Below are positions 49,447-61,966 of a DNA stretch of 64,000 nucleotides, piece after piece. This DNA comes from Pseudomonas antarctica. GTDB taxonomy: Bacteria > Pseudomonadota > Gammaproteobacteria > Pseudomonadales > Pseudomonadaceae. Location of the stretch: NCBI RefSeq assembly GCF_001647715.1, contig NZ_CP015600.1, positions 1,054,001-1,118,000 of the forward strand, read 5' to 3'. The notes under the pieces are model-generated. The model searched no databases and was not told where the DNA came from. It saw nothing but the letters and a program-made list of their open reading frames with translations. The stretch's first letter is position 1. Each line of letters opens with the position of its first letter. The translations under genes and the position numbers were made by a program.

Positions 49447-50660
49447 ATTTCAGAAATATCATCAAGCCGTATCCGTCACCGATCATCACCGGGCGTGGTA
49501 TCGACCTCGACTTCCCGATGCTTGCCGGTTGCCTCGCGTTGCTGGGCCTGGGCCTGGTGATGATTACGTCGGCGTCCTCCGAAGTGGCCGCCGTGCAGTC
49601 GGGCAACACGCTGTACATGATGATCCGCCACCTGGTGTACCTGGTGATCGGCTTGGGCGCTTGCATCGTCACCATGATGATTCCGATTGCTACCTGGCAG
49701 CGACTGGGTTGGCTGATGCTGATCGGTGCGTTTGGTTTGCTGGTCATGGTGATCCTCCCCGGCATCGGCCGCGAGGTGAACGGTTCGATGCGCTGGATCG
49801 GCTTCGGTGCGTTCAACGTGCAGCCGTCTGAAATCGCCAAGGTTTTCGTGGTGATTTACCTCGCCGGCTACCTCGTCCGTCGCCAGAAAGAAGTGCGCGA
49901 AAGTTGGATGGGCTTCTTCAAGCCATTCATCGTGTTGCTGCCAATGGCCGGCCTGTTGCTGATGGAGCCCGACTTCGGCGCCACCGTCGTCATGATGGGC
50001 GCGGCTGCAGCCATGCTGTTCCTTGGGGGCGTGGGCCTGTTCCGTTTCACCTTGATGGTGGTGCTGGCCGTGGCCGCAGTAACCGTTCTTGTGCAGGCGC
50101 AACCCTACCGGATGGCCCGTCTGATTACCTTCACCGACCCCTGGTCCGACCAGTTCGGCTCCGGTTACCAGTTGACCCAGGCGTTGATCGCCTTTGGTCG
50201 CGGCGAGTGGCTGGGCGTGGGCCTGGGCAACAGCGTGCAGAAGCAGTTCTACCTGCCGGAAGCGCACACCGACTTCGTGTTCTCGGTACTCGCCGAAGAG
50301 CTCGGCGTGGTCGGTTCGCTGTGCACTGTTGCGCTGTTCGTGTTCGTGTGTGTACGCGGCATGTACATCGGCTTGTGGGCCGAGAAGGCCAAACAGTATT
50401 TCGCCGCGTACGTGGCCTACGGTTTGTCGTTCCTGTGGATCGGCCAGTTCCTGATCAACATCGGTGTGAACGTCGGCCTGCTGCCGACCAAGGGCCTGAC
50501 CTTGCCGTTCCTCAGTTATGGCGGCAGTTCGTTGGTGATTTGCTGCGCGTGTCTCGGGTTATTGCTGCGCATCGAGTGGGAGAGTCGAACCCACCTGGGC
50601 AGCGAAGAGATGGAATTCAGCGAGAGCGATTTTGCCGAGGAGCCGAACCATGGGCGCTAA
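49443..50660 (+). CDS. ftsW: Septal peptidoglycan polymerase FtsW
   Basis: FtsW (405 aa) is a SEDS-family glycosyltransferase that polymerises lipid II at the septum with FtsI. Ten hydrophobic segments are visible; WIGFGAFNVQPSEIAKVFVVIYLAGYL carries the SEDS signature, MEPDFGATVV its conserved loop, and LPFLSYGGSSLV the C-terminal motif. ATG 49443 sits in the end of murD; the longer frame upstream is murD in another frame. It overlaps murG by 11 bp. Confidence 0.96.
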   Translation: MNFRNIIKPYPSPIITGRGIDLDFPMLAGCLALLGLGLVMITSASSEVAAVQSGNTLYMMIRHLVYLVIGLGACIVTMMIPIATWQRLGWLMLIGAFGLLVMVILPGIGREVNGSMRWIGFGAFNVQPSEIAKVFVVIYLAGYLVRRQKEVRESWMGFFKPFIVLLPMAGLLLMEPDFGATVVMMGAAAAMLFLGGVGLFRFTLMVVLAVAAVTVLVQAQPYRMARLITFTDPWSDQFGSGYQLTQALIAFGRGEWLGVGLGNSVQKQFYLPEAHTDFVFSVLAEELGVVGSLCTVALFVFVCVRGMYIGLWAEKAKQYFAAYVAYGLSFLWIGQFLINIGVNVGLLPTKGLTLPFLSYGGSSLVICCACLGLLLRIEWESRTHLGSEEMEFSESDFAEEPNHGR

Positions 50661-51712
50661 CGTGCTGATCATGGCGGGCGGCACCGGGGGCCATGTGTTC
50701 CCGGCCCTGGCTTGCGCGCGTGAATTCCAGAACCGTGGCTACACCGTGCATTGGCTCGGTACGCCGCGCGGCATTGAAAATGAATTGGTGCCGAACGCCG
50801 GCTTGCCGCTGCATTTGATCAACGTCACCGGCCTGCGTGGCAAGGGCAAACTGTCCCTGCTCAAGGCGCCGTTCGTGTTGCTCAAGGCCGTCTGGCAGGC
50901 GCGCAAAATCATCCAAGAATTGAAGCCGGTGTGTGTGCTGGGTTTTGGCGGTTATGTGACCGGCCCTGGCGGTGTCGCCGCCAAGCTCGCCGGTGTGCCG
51001 GTGATTGTGCACGAACAGAACGCCGTCGCCGGTACCGCGAACCGTTTGCTGGTGCCGTTGGCCGCGCGAGTGTGTGAGGCCTTCCCGAAAACCTTTGCTG
51101 GCTCGGACAAGCTTCGCACCACAGGCAACCCGGTGCGTACCGAGCTGTTCATGGATATTGCCCGCCAAGCGCTGACAGGCCGTAAGCCGCACTTGCTGAT
51201 CCTTGGCGGGAGCCTGGGGGCTGAGCCGCTGAACAAGTTGCTGCCTGAGGCACTCTCGCAGCTGCCTGTGGAATTGCGGCCAGAGGTGTTTCACCAGGCT
51301 GGCAAAAATCATGATGAAGTCACTGCCCAACGCTATCGCGAGGCGGGTGTGGAGGCTGATGTACAGCCCTTCATCAAAGACATGGCCCACGCCTATGGCT
51401 GGGCCGACCTGGTGGTCTGTCGCGCAGGCGCGTTGACCGTCAGTGAACTGGCTGCGGCCGGTCTGCCGTCCTTGCTGGTGCCTTTGCCCCACGCCATCGA
51501 CGATCACCAGACCCGCAACGCCGAATATTTGGCCGGGGAGGGCGCTGCCTTCCTGCTGCCGCAAAGAACGACTGGCGCCGCCGATTTGGCCGCACGCCTG
51601 ACCGAGGTTTTGATGCAACCGGAACGACTCAACAGCATGGCGAGCACCGCAAGCCGCCTGGCTAAACCTGACGCAACCCGCACCGTGGTCGATATCTGCC
51701 TGGAGGTGGCCC

Positions 51713-51720
<8 letters not shown>
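50650..51720 (+). CDS. murG: UDP-GlcNAc:lipid I GlcNAc transferase MurG
   Basis: MurG (356 aa), a GT28 membrane-associated enzyme, turns lipid I into lipid II. The N-terminal [14 protein letters not shown] loop, the [11 protein letters not shown] and [12 protein letters not shown] blocks and the C-terminal nucleotide-sugar motif [27 protein letters not shown] are all present. ATG 50650 (MGANVLIM) is preferred over 50632. It overlaps ftsW and murC. Confidence 0.97.
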
Positions 51721-54111
<2,391 letters not shown>

Positions 54112-54115
54112 GCAC

Positions 54116-54985
54116 ATGAACGGCGCATCGCTTCGTCATCAGCCCCCACAAGCTCCCGGCCGCAAGCCGGTGCCGCGGGGTGCCAGCCGGATGGTGGCTA
54201 AAGAACCGATGTCGGCGCGCCTGCCGAAAGCCAACTTTGGTTTTATCAAAGCGCTGTTCTGGCCGGTGCTGCTGGTGGCGTTGGGCTTCGGCACTTACGA
54301 AGGCGCACAGCGTCTGTTGCCGTATGCCGACCGGCCGATCACCAAGATCAGCGTGCAGGGCGACTTGAGCTACATCAGCCAGCAAGCGGTACAGCAGCGC
54401 ATCGGCCCGTACCTGGCGGCGAGCTTCTTCACCATCGACCTGGCCGGTATGCGCTCGGAGTTGGAACAGATGCCATGGATCGCGCATGCCGAAGTCCGCC
54501 GCGTATGGCCGGACCAGGTGACGATCCGCCTGGAAGAGCAATTGCCTGTTGCCCGTTGGGGCGATGGCGCGCTGTTGAACAACCAGGGTCAGGCGTTTAC
54601 CCCGCGTGAACTGGCCAACTACGAGCACCTGCCGCAGTTGTTCGGGCCGCAGCGGGCGCAACAGCAAGTGATGCAGCAGTACCAGGCCTTGAGCCAGATG
54701 CTGCGGCCACTGGGCTTCTCCATCGCACGCCTGGAATTGCGTGAGCGGGGCAGCTGGTTTTTGACCACCGGTGCAGGCAGTTCCGGCCCCGGTATCGAGT
54801 TGTTGCTGGGACGCGACCGCTTGGTAGAAAAGATGCGCCGCTTTATTGCCATCTATGACAAGACTTTGAAAGAACAGATTACGAACATTGCGAGCGTCGA
54901 CCTGCGTTACGCCAACGGCCTGGCCGTCGGCTGGCGTGAACCGGCTGCGCCGACGACAGCCAAACCCGCTGTCGCGAAGAATTAA
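54116..54985 (+). CDS. ftsQ: Cell division protein FtsQ
   Basis: FtsQ (289 aa) is a bitopic divisome scaffold. A long basic cytoplasmic tail ([18 protein letters not shown]) precedes the membrane helix ([19 protein letters not shown]), then a POTRA domain ([23 protein letters not shown]) and the beta domain that binds FtsB-FtsL. The start at 54116 follows AAGAGGC. The alanine/lysine-rich tail ([11 protein letters not shown]) is short and variable. Confidence 0.94.
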   Translation: MNGASLRHQPPQAPGRKPVPRGASRMVAKEPMSARLPKANFGFIKALFWPVLLVALGFGTYEGAQRLLPYADRPITKISVQGDLSYISQQAVQQRIGPYLAASFFTIDLAGMRSELEQMPWIAHAEVRRVWPDQVTIRLEEQLPVARWGDGALLNNQGQAFTPRELANYEHLPQLFGPQRAQQQVMQQYQALSQMLRPLGFSIARLELRERGSWFLTTGAGSSGPGIELLLGRDRLVEKMRRFIAIYDKTLKEQITNIASVDLRYANGLAVGWREPAAPTTAKPAVAKN

Positions 54986-55000
54986 GAAGAGGCAGGACCC

Positions 55001-56263
55001 ATGGCAAACGTGCAAAGCGGCAAAATGATCGTCGGTCTCGATATCGGCACCTCCAAAGTGGTGGCGCTGGTGGGCGAGGTCGGGGAAGACGGCGTTATCG
55101 AAATCGTCGGTATTGGCACGCATCCGTCCCGGGGCCTGAAGAAGGGCGTGGTGGTGAACATCGAGTCCACCGTGCAATCGATCCAGCGCGCCATCGAAGA
55201 AGCGCAGCTGATGGCCGGTTGCCGGATTCACTCGGCGTTCGTCGGCGTGGCCGGCAACCACATCCGCAGCCTGAACTCCCACGGCATCGTGGCGATTCGC
55301 GACCGCGAAGTCAGCGCGGCCGACCTTGAGCGCGTACTCGACGCTGCCCAGGCCGTGGCGATTCCAGCTGACCAGCGTGTGCTGCACACACTGCCGCAGG
55401 ACTACGTGATCGACAACCAGGAAGGCGTTCGCGAGCCTCTGGGCATGTCGGGCGTACGTCTGGAAGCCAAGGTTCACGTGGTGACTTGCGCCGTCAACGC
55501 CGCACAGAACATTGAAAAATGCGTGCGCCGCTGCGGCCTGGAAATCGACGACATCATTCTCGAGCAGCTGGCTTCGGCCTATTCGGTACTGACCGACGAC
55601 GAAAAAGAACTGGGCGTGTGCCTGGTGGACATCGGCGGCGGCACCACCGACATCGCGATTTTCACCGAGGGTGCGATCCGTCACACCGCCGTGATCCCGA
55701 TTGCCGGTGACCAAGTCACCAACGACATCGCGATGGCGTTGCGCACGCCGACCCAGTACGCCGAAGAAATCAAGATCCGTTACGCCTGCGCCCTGGCCAA
55801 ACTGGCCGGTGCCGGTGAAACCATCAAGGTGCCAAGCGTGGGCGACCGTCCTCCGCGCGAGCTGTCGCGCCAGGCCCTGGCCGAAGTGGTCGAGCCGCGT
55901 TATGACGAGCTGTTCACCCTTATCCAGGCTGAACTGCGCCGCAGCGGCTACGAAGATTTGATCCCGGCCGGCATCGTGCTGACCGGTGGCACCTCGAAGA
56001 TGGAAGGCGCGGTCGAACTGGCCGAGGAAATCTTCCACATGCCGGTCCGTCTGGGCGTGCCCCATGGCGTCAAAGGCCTGGGCGACGTGGTGCGCAACCC
56101 GATTTATTCCACCGGTGTGGGCTTGCTGTTGTACGGGCTGCAAAAGCAGACCGACGGCATTTCCCTGTCGGGTCCGAGCATTCGTGACAGCTACCGCAGC
56201 GACGACGAGGCCAAAGCGCCGTTGTTCGAGCGGCTGCAGGCTTGGGTAAAAGGAAACTTCTGA
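55001..56263 (+). CDS. ftsA: Cell division protein FtsA
   Basis: FtsA (420 aa) is an actin-like protein that ties FtsZ to the membrane. IVGLDIGTSKVVALVGEV (phosphate 1), VDIGGGTTDIAIF (phosphate 2) and IVLTGGTSKMEGAVELAEE (adenosine motif) are present, and the C-terminal amphipathic helix APLFERLQAWVKGNF is the membrane-binding end. AGGCAGG before 55001 gives a ribosome-binding site. It is separated from ftsZ by 131 bp of repetitive sequence, unlike the overlaps upstream. Confidence 0.97.
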   Translation: MANVQSGKMIVGLDIGTSKVVALVGEVGEDGVIEIVGIGTHPSRGLKKGVVVNIESTVQSIQRAIEEAQLMAGCRIHSAFVGVAGNHIRSLNSHGIVAIRDREVSAADLERVLDAAQAVAIPADQRVLHTLPQDYVIDNQEGVREPLGMSGVRLEAKVHVVTCAVNAAQNIEKCVRRCGLEIDDIILEQLASAYSVLTDDEKELGVCLVDIGGGTTDIAIFTEGAIRHTAVIPIAGDQVTNDIAMALRTPTQYAEEIKIRYACALAKLAGAGETIKVPSVGDRPPRELSRQALAEVVEPRYDELFTLIQAELRRSGYEDLIPAGIVLTGGTSKMEGAVELAEEIFHMPVRLGVPHGVKGLGDVVRNPIYSTGVGLLLYGLQKQTDGISLSGPSIRDSYRSDDEAKAPLFERLQAWVKGNF

Positions 56264-56270
56264 TGAAGTT

Positions 56271-56344
56271 AGCTTCAAGCGACAAGTTTTAAGCTTCAAG
56301 TAACACGCTTCAAGCTTGCAGCTAATAGCTTGCAACTTGGAGCT
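56271..56344. repeat. Degenerate AGCTTCAAGC-type repeat cluster
   Basis: Several overlapping, partly palindromic copies of AGCTTCAAG/AGCTTGCA, about 10-14 bp apart, fill the spacer between ftsA and ftsZ. Similar AGCTTGCAGCT-type tracts are scattered in pseudomonad intergenic regions. It lies just upstream of the ftsZ ribosome-binding site (AAAGGAGAGGG at 56381-56391). Confidence 0.7.
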
Positions 56345-56394
56345 GATGTAAAGCAGTAGGCGAAAAAACTAGAGAAAACGAAAGGAGAGGGAAC

Positions 56395-57600
56395 ATGTTC
56401 GAACTCGTAGACAACATCCCCGCAAGCCCGGTTATCAAAGTAATCGGTGTCGGCGGTGGCGGCGGCAACGCTGTCAACCATATGGTCAAGAGCAACATTG
56501 AAGGCGTTGAATTCATCTGCGCCAACACTGATGCCCAGGCGCTGAAAAGCATCGGCGCGCGGACCATCCTGCAATTGGGCACAGCCGTGACCAAAGGCCT
56601 TGGCGCTGGCGCCAACCCGGAAGTCGGCCGTCAAGCCGCGCTGGAAGACCGCGAGCGTATTGCTGAAGTGCTGCAAGGCACCAACATGGTGTTCATCACC
56701 ACCGGCATGGGCGGCGGTACCGGTACCGGTGCAGCGCCGATCATTGCCGAAGTGGCCAAGGAAATGGGCATTCTGACGGTTGCTGTCGTGACCCGTCCGT
56801 TCCCGTTCGAAGGTCGCAAGCGCATGCAGATTGCCGACGAAGGCATCCGTCTGCTGTCTGAAAGCGTCGACTCGTTGATCACCATTCCCAACGAGAAGCT
56901 GCTGACCATCCTGGGCAAGGACGCAAGCCTGCTGTCCGCGTTCGCCAAGGCTGACGATGTGCTGGCCGGTGCCGTTCGCGGTATCTCCGACATCATCAAG
57001 CGCCCGGGCATGATCAACGTCGACTTCGCCGACGTACGTACCGTCATGAGCGAAATGGGCATGGCGATGATGGGCACTGGCTGCGCCAGCGGTCCGAACC
57101 GTGCACGTGAAGCCACTGAAGCGGCCATCCGCAACCCGTTGCTGGAAGACGTGAACCTGCAAGGCGCACGCGGCATCCTGGTGAATATCACCGCCGGTCC
57201 TGACCTGTCCCTGGGTGAGTACTCCGACGTGGGTAGCATCATCGAAGCCTTCGCTTCCGAGCACGCGATGGTCAAAGTCGGTACCGTTATCGATCCGGAC
57301 ATGCGTGATGAACTGCATGTAACCGTGGTTGCTACCGGCCTGGGCGCAAAAATCGAGAAGCCTGTAAAGGTCATCGACAATACCGTTCACACCGGCCACA
57401 ACAGTCACGCCAGCCAAGCGGCTGCCGCTCCAGCGCCTGCGCGCCAGGAACTGCCGTCGGTGAACTACCGTGATCTGGACCGTCCGACCGTGATGCGCAA
57501 CCAGGCTCAGGCCGGTGCTGCGGCGTCCCGTAGCCTGAATCCGCAGGATGATCTGGATTACCTGGACATCCCGGCATTCTTGCGTCGTCAGGCCGATTAA
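56395..57600 (+). CDS. ftsZ: Cell division protein FtsZ
   Basis: FtsZ (401 aa) is the tubulin-like GTPase of the Z ring. The glycine-rich loop GVGGGGGNAVNHM, the tubulin signature GGGTGTGAAP, the T7-type loop NVDFADVRTVM, and the C-terminal DDLDYLDIPAFLRRQAD (the FtsA/ZipA-binding tail) are all present. The strong Shine-Dalgarno AAAGGAGAGGG 4 bp upstream suits its high expression. Expected independent promoters for ftsZ lie in ftsQ-ftsA in other bacteria; none stands out here. Confidence 0.98.
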   Translation: MFELVDNIPASPVIKVIGVGGGGGNAVNHMVKSNIEGVEFICANTDAQALKSIGARTILQLGTAVTKGLGAGANPEVGRQAALEDRERIAEVLQGTNMVFITTGMGGGTGTGAAPIIAEVAKEMGILTVAVVTRPFPFEGRKRMQIADEGIRLLSESVDSLITIPNEKLLTILGKDASLLSAFAKADDVLAGAVRGISDIIKRPGMINVDFADVRTVMSEMGMAMMGTGCASGPNRAREATEAAIRNPLLEDVNLQGARGILVNITAGPDLSLGEYSDVGSIIEAFASEHAMVKVGTVIDPDMRDELHVTVVATGLGAKIEKPVKVIDNTVHTGHNSHASQAAAAPAPARQELPSVNYRDLDRPTVMRNQAQAGAAASRSLNPQDDLDYLDIPAFLRRQAD

Positions 57601-57676
57601 TGGAATGTATCAGGGCTATGAAGGTGATTGGTGTTCAGCAAAGGTCTGGTCTGCTATTATCGCCAGCCTTTGTTGA

Positions 57677-58624
<948 letters not shown>

Positions 58625-58649
58625 GTAACAACTCTCTTCTTTAGTTTTG

Positions 58650-58677
58650 AAAGGCTGCCTTCGGGTGGCCTTTTTTT
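58650..58677 (+). terminator. lpxC intrinsic terminator
   Basis: AAAGGCTGCC pairs with GGTGGCCTTT (two G-U pairs on the RNA) around a TTCG tetraloop and is followed by seven T's. It ends the dcw/lpxC transcript. Confidence 0.95.
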
Positions 58678-58710
58678 ATGCCCGCCTTTTCTGAGAGCGC
58701 AGCCATTCCA

Positions 58711-58807
58711 TGTGGGAGCTGACTTGCCTGCGATAGCATCACCGCGGTGTCTAAGTAATACCGAGGCGCCTGCCTCGCAGCCTCGCTGAAGCTCGACAGC
58801 GCCCACA
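58711..58807. repeat. REPIN 8 remnant (CTGGCTTGCC type)
   Basis: The left arm GTGGGAGCTGACTTGCCTGCGATAGC is recognisable; the right arm (GCCTCGCAGCC...GCGCCCACAT) is degraded. The spacer motif CATCACCGCGGTG resembles that of REPIN 9. Confidence 0.65.
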
Positions 58808-58832
58808 TCGATTGGCTGCGCACTCACGAATC

Positions 58833-60323
58833 TCAAAGCGTTGCAGCATCCACAATCCGATTGCGTCCTGTGTGCTTGGCCTCATACAGCGCCTGATCGG
58901 CACTCAGCAACAATGCCTCCAATGTAGTGCGGCTGCGTTTATCCCAGGTACTCATGCCGATACTCACGGTAATCGGCCGCTCGGCGCCGGCCACCCGTGG
59001 CAAGTGCTCGACACTGCTGCGGATGTGCTCGGCAATCACCCACGCGCCCTTGGCGTCGGTGTGCGGCAGCACCACCGCAAACTCCTCCCCGCCAAATCGT
59101 GCCGCCAGATCGGCTGGCCGGCGGATGTTGTCTTCGATGACGTGAGCCACCGCGCGCAATGCCTCGTCACCACCGTGATGGCCATGGCGATCGTTGAAGG
59201 CCTTGAAGTGGTCAACGTCGATCATCAGCAGTGTCAGCGGCTCGGTCGAGCGTTGCGCACGGTCCCATTCCAGGTGCAGACGCTGGTCCAGGGTGCGGCG
59301 GTTGGCCAGGCCGGTCAGCGCGTCGGTGGCTGCCAGTTCTGACAGCACCTGTTCGGCGCGATGGCGGCGGCGCAGTTCTTTGCTCAGCATCCAGGTCAAC
59401 CACAATAGGCCAATGCACAGCACGCCTGTCGCGAAGCTGATCAGCAGGGCGGCTCGCTTCCATTGGGCGAAAACTTCGTCGCTGGACAGGGCCACCGCCA
59501 CGATCAGCGGCAAGTTGCCGACGCTGGAGAAGGTATAAAGCCGCTCCTGCCGGTCAACGCTGGAAATGCCTCGAAAGTTGCCCTCACGTTCCTTGAGCAT
59601 CCGCGTCACGTTGGGACGCTGGCTGAAGTCCTTATTGATCAGGTCCTGAGCCAGCAGGGGGTGCTGTGCCAGCACAATGCCTTCGTGGTTGATCAGGTTG
59701 ATGGTGCTGTTGCTGCCGATATTCAGGCTGCTGAACAACTGATGGAAGTACGACAGGCGCATGGTGGCCACCGCGACGCCCTGGAAGCGCCCGTCCGGCC
59801 CGGATAAGCGGCGGCTGAATGCAATACGCCACTTATCGTCGCACACGCAGCGCGCCATGAACGGGCGGCTGATATACAGCCCGAGGTCCGGATTGTTCCG
59901 TTGAGCCTGGAAGTAGTCACGATCAGCAAAATTTTCTTTCTTTGGCGTGAGTAAGGAAGCGTCTGCGATGACCTCGCCATTGGCATCCAGCAGCAGGGTA
60001 TCGCCCTTGTATGGCGCGGCAGCGGAGCGGTCGAACAGTATGAGGTGGCGAATACTGGCTGAGACGTCTTGCAGGTCACTGCGTTCGGTGGCGGCGATCA
60101 GCCCCTTGAGTGCCATGTCGTAGAGCTCGATGTTGCGCAGCACATCGGTGTCGATCAGTTGGGTGATGTTGTTCGCGGTGCGTTGGGCGGTCTGCAGGGT
60201 ATTGGCGTGTTCGCGAATCAACAGCGCCGCCACCATCCCCACGATCAACAGGGCCGTGAGGACGCTGCCCAGGATCAACAAGCGTTCCGGGCGACGTGTG
60301 GGGCGGGAAAGGCGTGGGCTCAT
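58833..60323 (-). CDS. Membrane diguanylate cyclase with Cache-type sensor, copy 1
   Basis: A 496-aa protein with a membrane helix at about 17-37, a periplasmic double-Cache-like domain (about 40-280, NFADRDYFQAQRNNPDLGLYISRPF and PDGRFQGVAVATMRLSYF), a second helix at about 288-310 and a C-terminal GGDEF domain. The active motif is GGEEF, and RPAD five residues before it is an intact product-inhibition site (RxxD). MIDVDHFKAFNDRHGH carries the metal-binding Asp. It makes c-di-GMP in response to an extracellular signal. The tandem paralogue starts 63 bp upstream of its start codon. Confidence 0.93.
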   Translation of the reverse strand: MSPRLSRPTRRPERLLILGSVLTALLIVGMVAALLIREHANTLQTAQRTANNITQLIDTDVLRNIELYDMALKGLIAATERSDLQDVSASIRHLILFDRSAAAPYKGDTLLLDANGEVIADASLLTPKKENFADRDYFQAQRNNPDLGLYISRPFMARCVCDDKWRIAFSRRLSGPDGRFQGVAVATMRLSYFHQLFSSLNIGSNSTINLINHEGIVLAQHPLLAQDLINKDFSQRPNVTRMLKEREGNFRGISSVDRQERLYTFSSVGNLPLIVAVALSSDEVFAQWKRAALLISFATGVLCIGLLWLTWMLSKELRRRHRAEQVLSELAATDALTGLANRRTLDQRLHLEWDRAQRSTEPLTLLMIDVDHFKAFNDRHGHHGGDEALRAVAHVIEDNIRRPADLAARFGGEEFAVVLPHTDAKGAWVIAEHIRSSVEHLPRVAGAERPITVSIGMSTWDKRSRTTLEALLLSADQALYEAKHTGRNRIVDAATL

Positions 60324-60386
60324 CGGGCTTACTTCTGCTTCGAGGATGCCAATAGCGTAGTCCTTGTATGGCTGTGCAGGGTCAGT

Positions 60387-61880
60387 TCAGCGCGCGGCAG
60401 CCTCCACAACCCGGTTGCGCCCACTGTGCTTGGCCTCATACAACGCCTGATCCGCCCGCAGCAACAACGCTTCCAGAGGCAAGCGGCTGTGTTTGTCCCA
60501 GGTACTCATGCCGATACTCACGGTAATCGGATGCTCGGCGCCGGCTACCCGTGGCAAGTGTTCGACACTGCTGCGGATATGTTCGGCGATCACCCAGGCG
60601 CCCTTGGCATCCGTGTCGGGCAGCACCACTGCAAATTCTTCTCCGCCATAACGTGCGGCCAAGTCGGCCGGGCGACGGATGTTACTGCCGATGACTTGGG
60701 CGACCGTGCGCAATGCCTCGTCGCCACCGCGGTGGCCATGGCGGTCGTTGAAGGCCTTGAAGTGGTCAACGTCGATCATCAGCAGCGTCAGCGGTTCGGT
60801 CGAGCGTTGCGCACGGTCCCATTCCTGACGCAGGCGCTGGTCCAGGGTGCGGCGGTTGGCAAGCCCGGTCAGTGCATCGGTGGCTGCCAGTTCAGACAGT
60901 TCCTGTTCGGCACGATAGCGGCGGCGCAGTTCGTGGCGCAGCATCCAGGTCAGCCATAGCAGGCCAATACACAGCACGCCGGTGGCGCCACTGGTCAGCA
61001 GTGCGGCGCGCTTCCAGGGCGCGAACACGTCCTCGCTGGCCAGCGCCACCACCACAATCAGTGGCAACTCGCCGACATTGGTGAACGTGTACAAACGCTC
61101 AGTACCGCTGAGGGTCGAGATCGCCCGGAAGCTGCCTTCGCCTTCGCGCAATATACGTTTGAAATTGGGCCGATCGCTCAGGTCCTTATCAATCATGTCG
61201 CGCTCCAGCAACGGCTGCTGGGCCAGGAGAATGCCCTGATTGTTCAGCAGGTTGACGGAGCTGCCATTGCCGATGGTCAGGCGGTTGAACAATTGATCGA
61301 AATACGCCAGGCGCATCGTCGCCACGGCCACGCCAGCAAATTCGCCGTCCGGGCCCGTTACCCTGCGACTGAACGCGATGCGCCATACCTGATCGCAGGC
61401 GCAGCGGATCTTGAACGGGCGGCTGATAAACAGCCCCGCCTGCGCGTTTTGTTTATGGGTCTGGAAATAATCACGGTTGGCGAAATTGCGCGGCGTCGGC
61501 CAGAGGGTCGAGGAGTCGGCGATCACGTTTCCATCGGCATCCAGCAACAGCACTTCACCTTTGAAGGGCGCCGCGGTGGATTGATCAAACTGCACCATGT
61601 GGCGGATGTCCGGGGACGCCTGCGACAGGTCCTTGAGCTCGGTGGCCGAGATCAGGCCCTGCAGCGCCAAGTCATAGAGTTCGACGTTACGCAGCACATC
61701 GGCGTTGATCAGTTGGGTAATGTTGGTGGTGGCGCGCTTGGCCGCCTGCACGGTGCTGGCGTGTTCGCGGGTCAGCAACGCGGCGACGATAACCACAATC
61801 AGAGTGACGGTGAGACTACTGCCCAGAATCAGCAAAAGCTCTGGGCGTGCAGGCATTGTAGGAGTGCGGGGTGGACTCAT
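60387..61880 (-). CDS. Membrane diguanylate cyclase with Cache-type sensor, copy 2
   Basis: A 497-aa tandem paralogue of the gene at 58833 with the same architecture: helix, Cache-like sensor (NFANRDYFQTHKQNAQAGLFISRPF), helix, GGDEF domain. It too has GGEEF and an RPAD inhibition site. The GGDEF halves of the two proteins are nearly identical over long stretches, whereas the sensor halves differ in many positions, so the inputs probably differ. It is the upstream gene of the pair. Confidence 0.93.
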   Translation of the reverse strand: MSPPRTPTMPARPELLLILGSSLTVTLIVVIVAALLTREHASTVQAAKRATTNITQLINADVLRNVELYDLALQGLISATELKDLSQASPDIRHMVQFDQSTAAPFKGEVLLLDADGNVIADSSTLWPTPRNFANRDYFQTHKQNAQAGLFISRPFKIRCACDQVWRIAFSRRVTGPDGEFAGVAVATMRLAYFDQLFNRLTIGNGSSVNLLNNQGILLAQQPLLERDMIDKDLSDRPNFKRILREGEGSFRAISTLSGTERLYTFTNVGELPLIVVVALASEDVFAPWKRAALLTSGATGVLCIGLLWLTWMLRHELRRRYRAEQELSELAATDALTGLANRRTLDQRLRQEWDRAQRSTEPLTLLMIDVDHFKAFNDRHGHRGGDEALRTVAQVIGSNIRRPADLAARYGGEEFAVVLPDTDAKGAWVIAEHIRSSVEHLPRVAGAEHPITVSIGMSTWDKHSRLPLEALLLRADQALYEAKHSGRNRVVEAAAR

Positions 61881-61966
61881 CGCGCAGGCTTCAGCAGGGA
61901 AGATGCTGGCAGTTTAGTTCTACGCGATGAAAATTAAATCATGGGTGAAAAAGAAAGATCAGTGCC

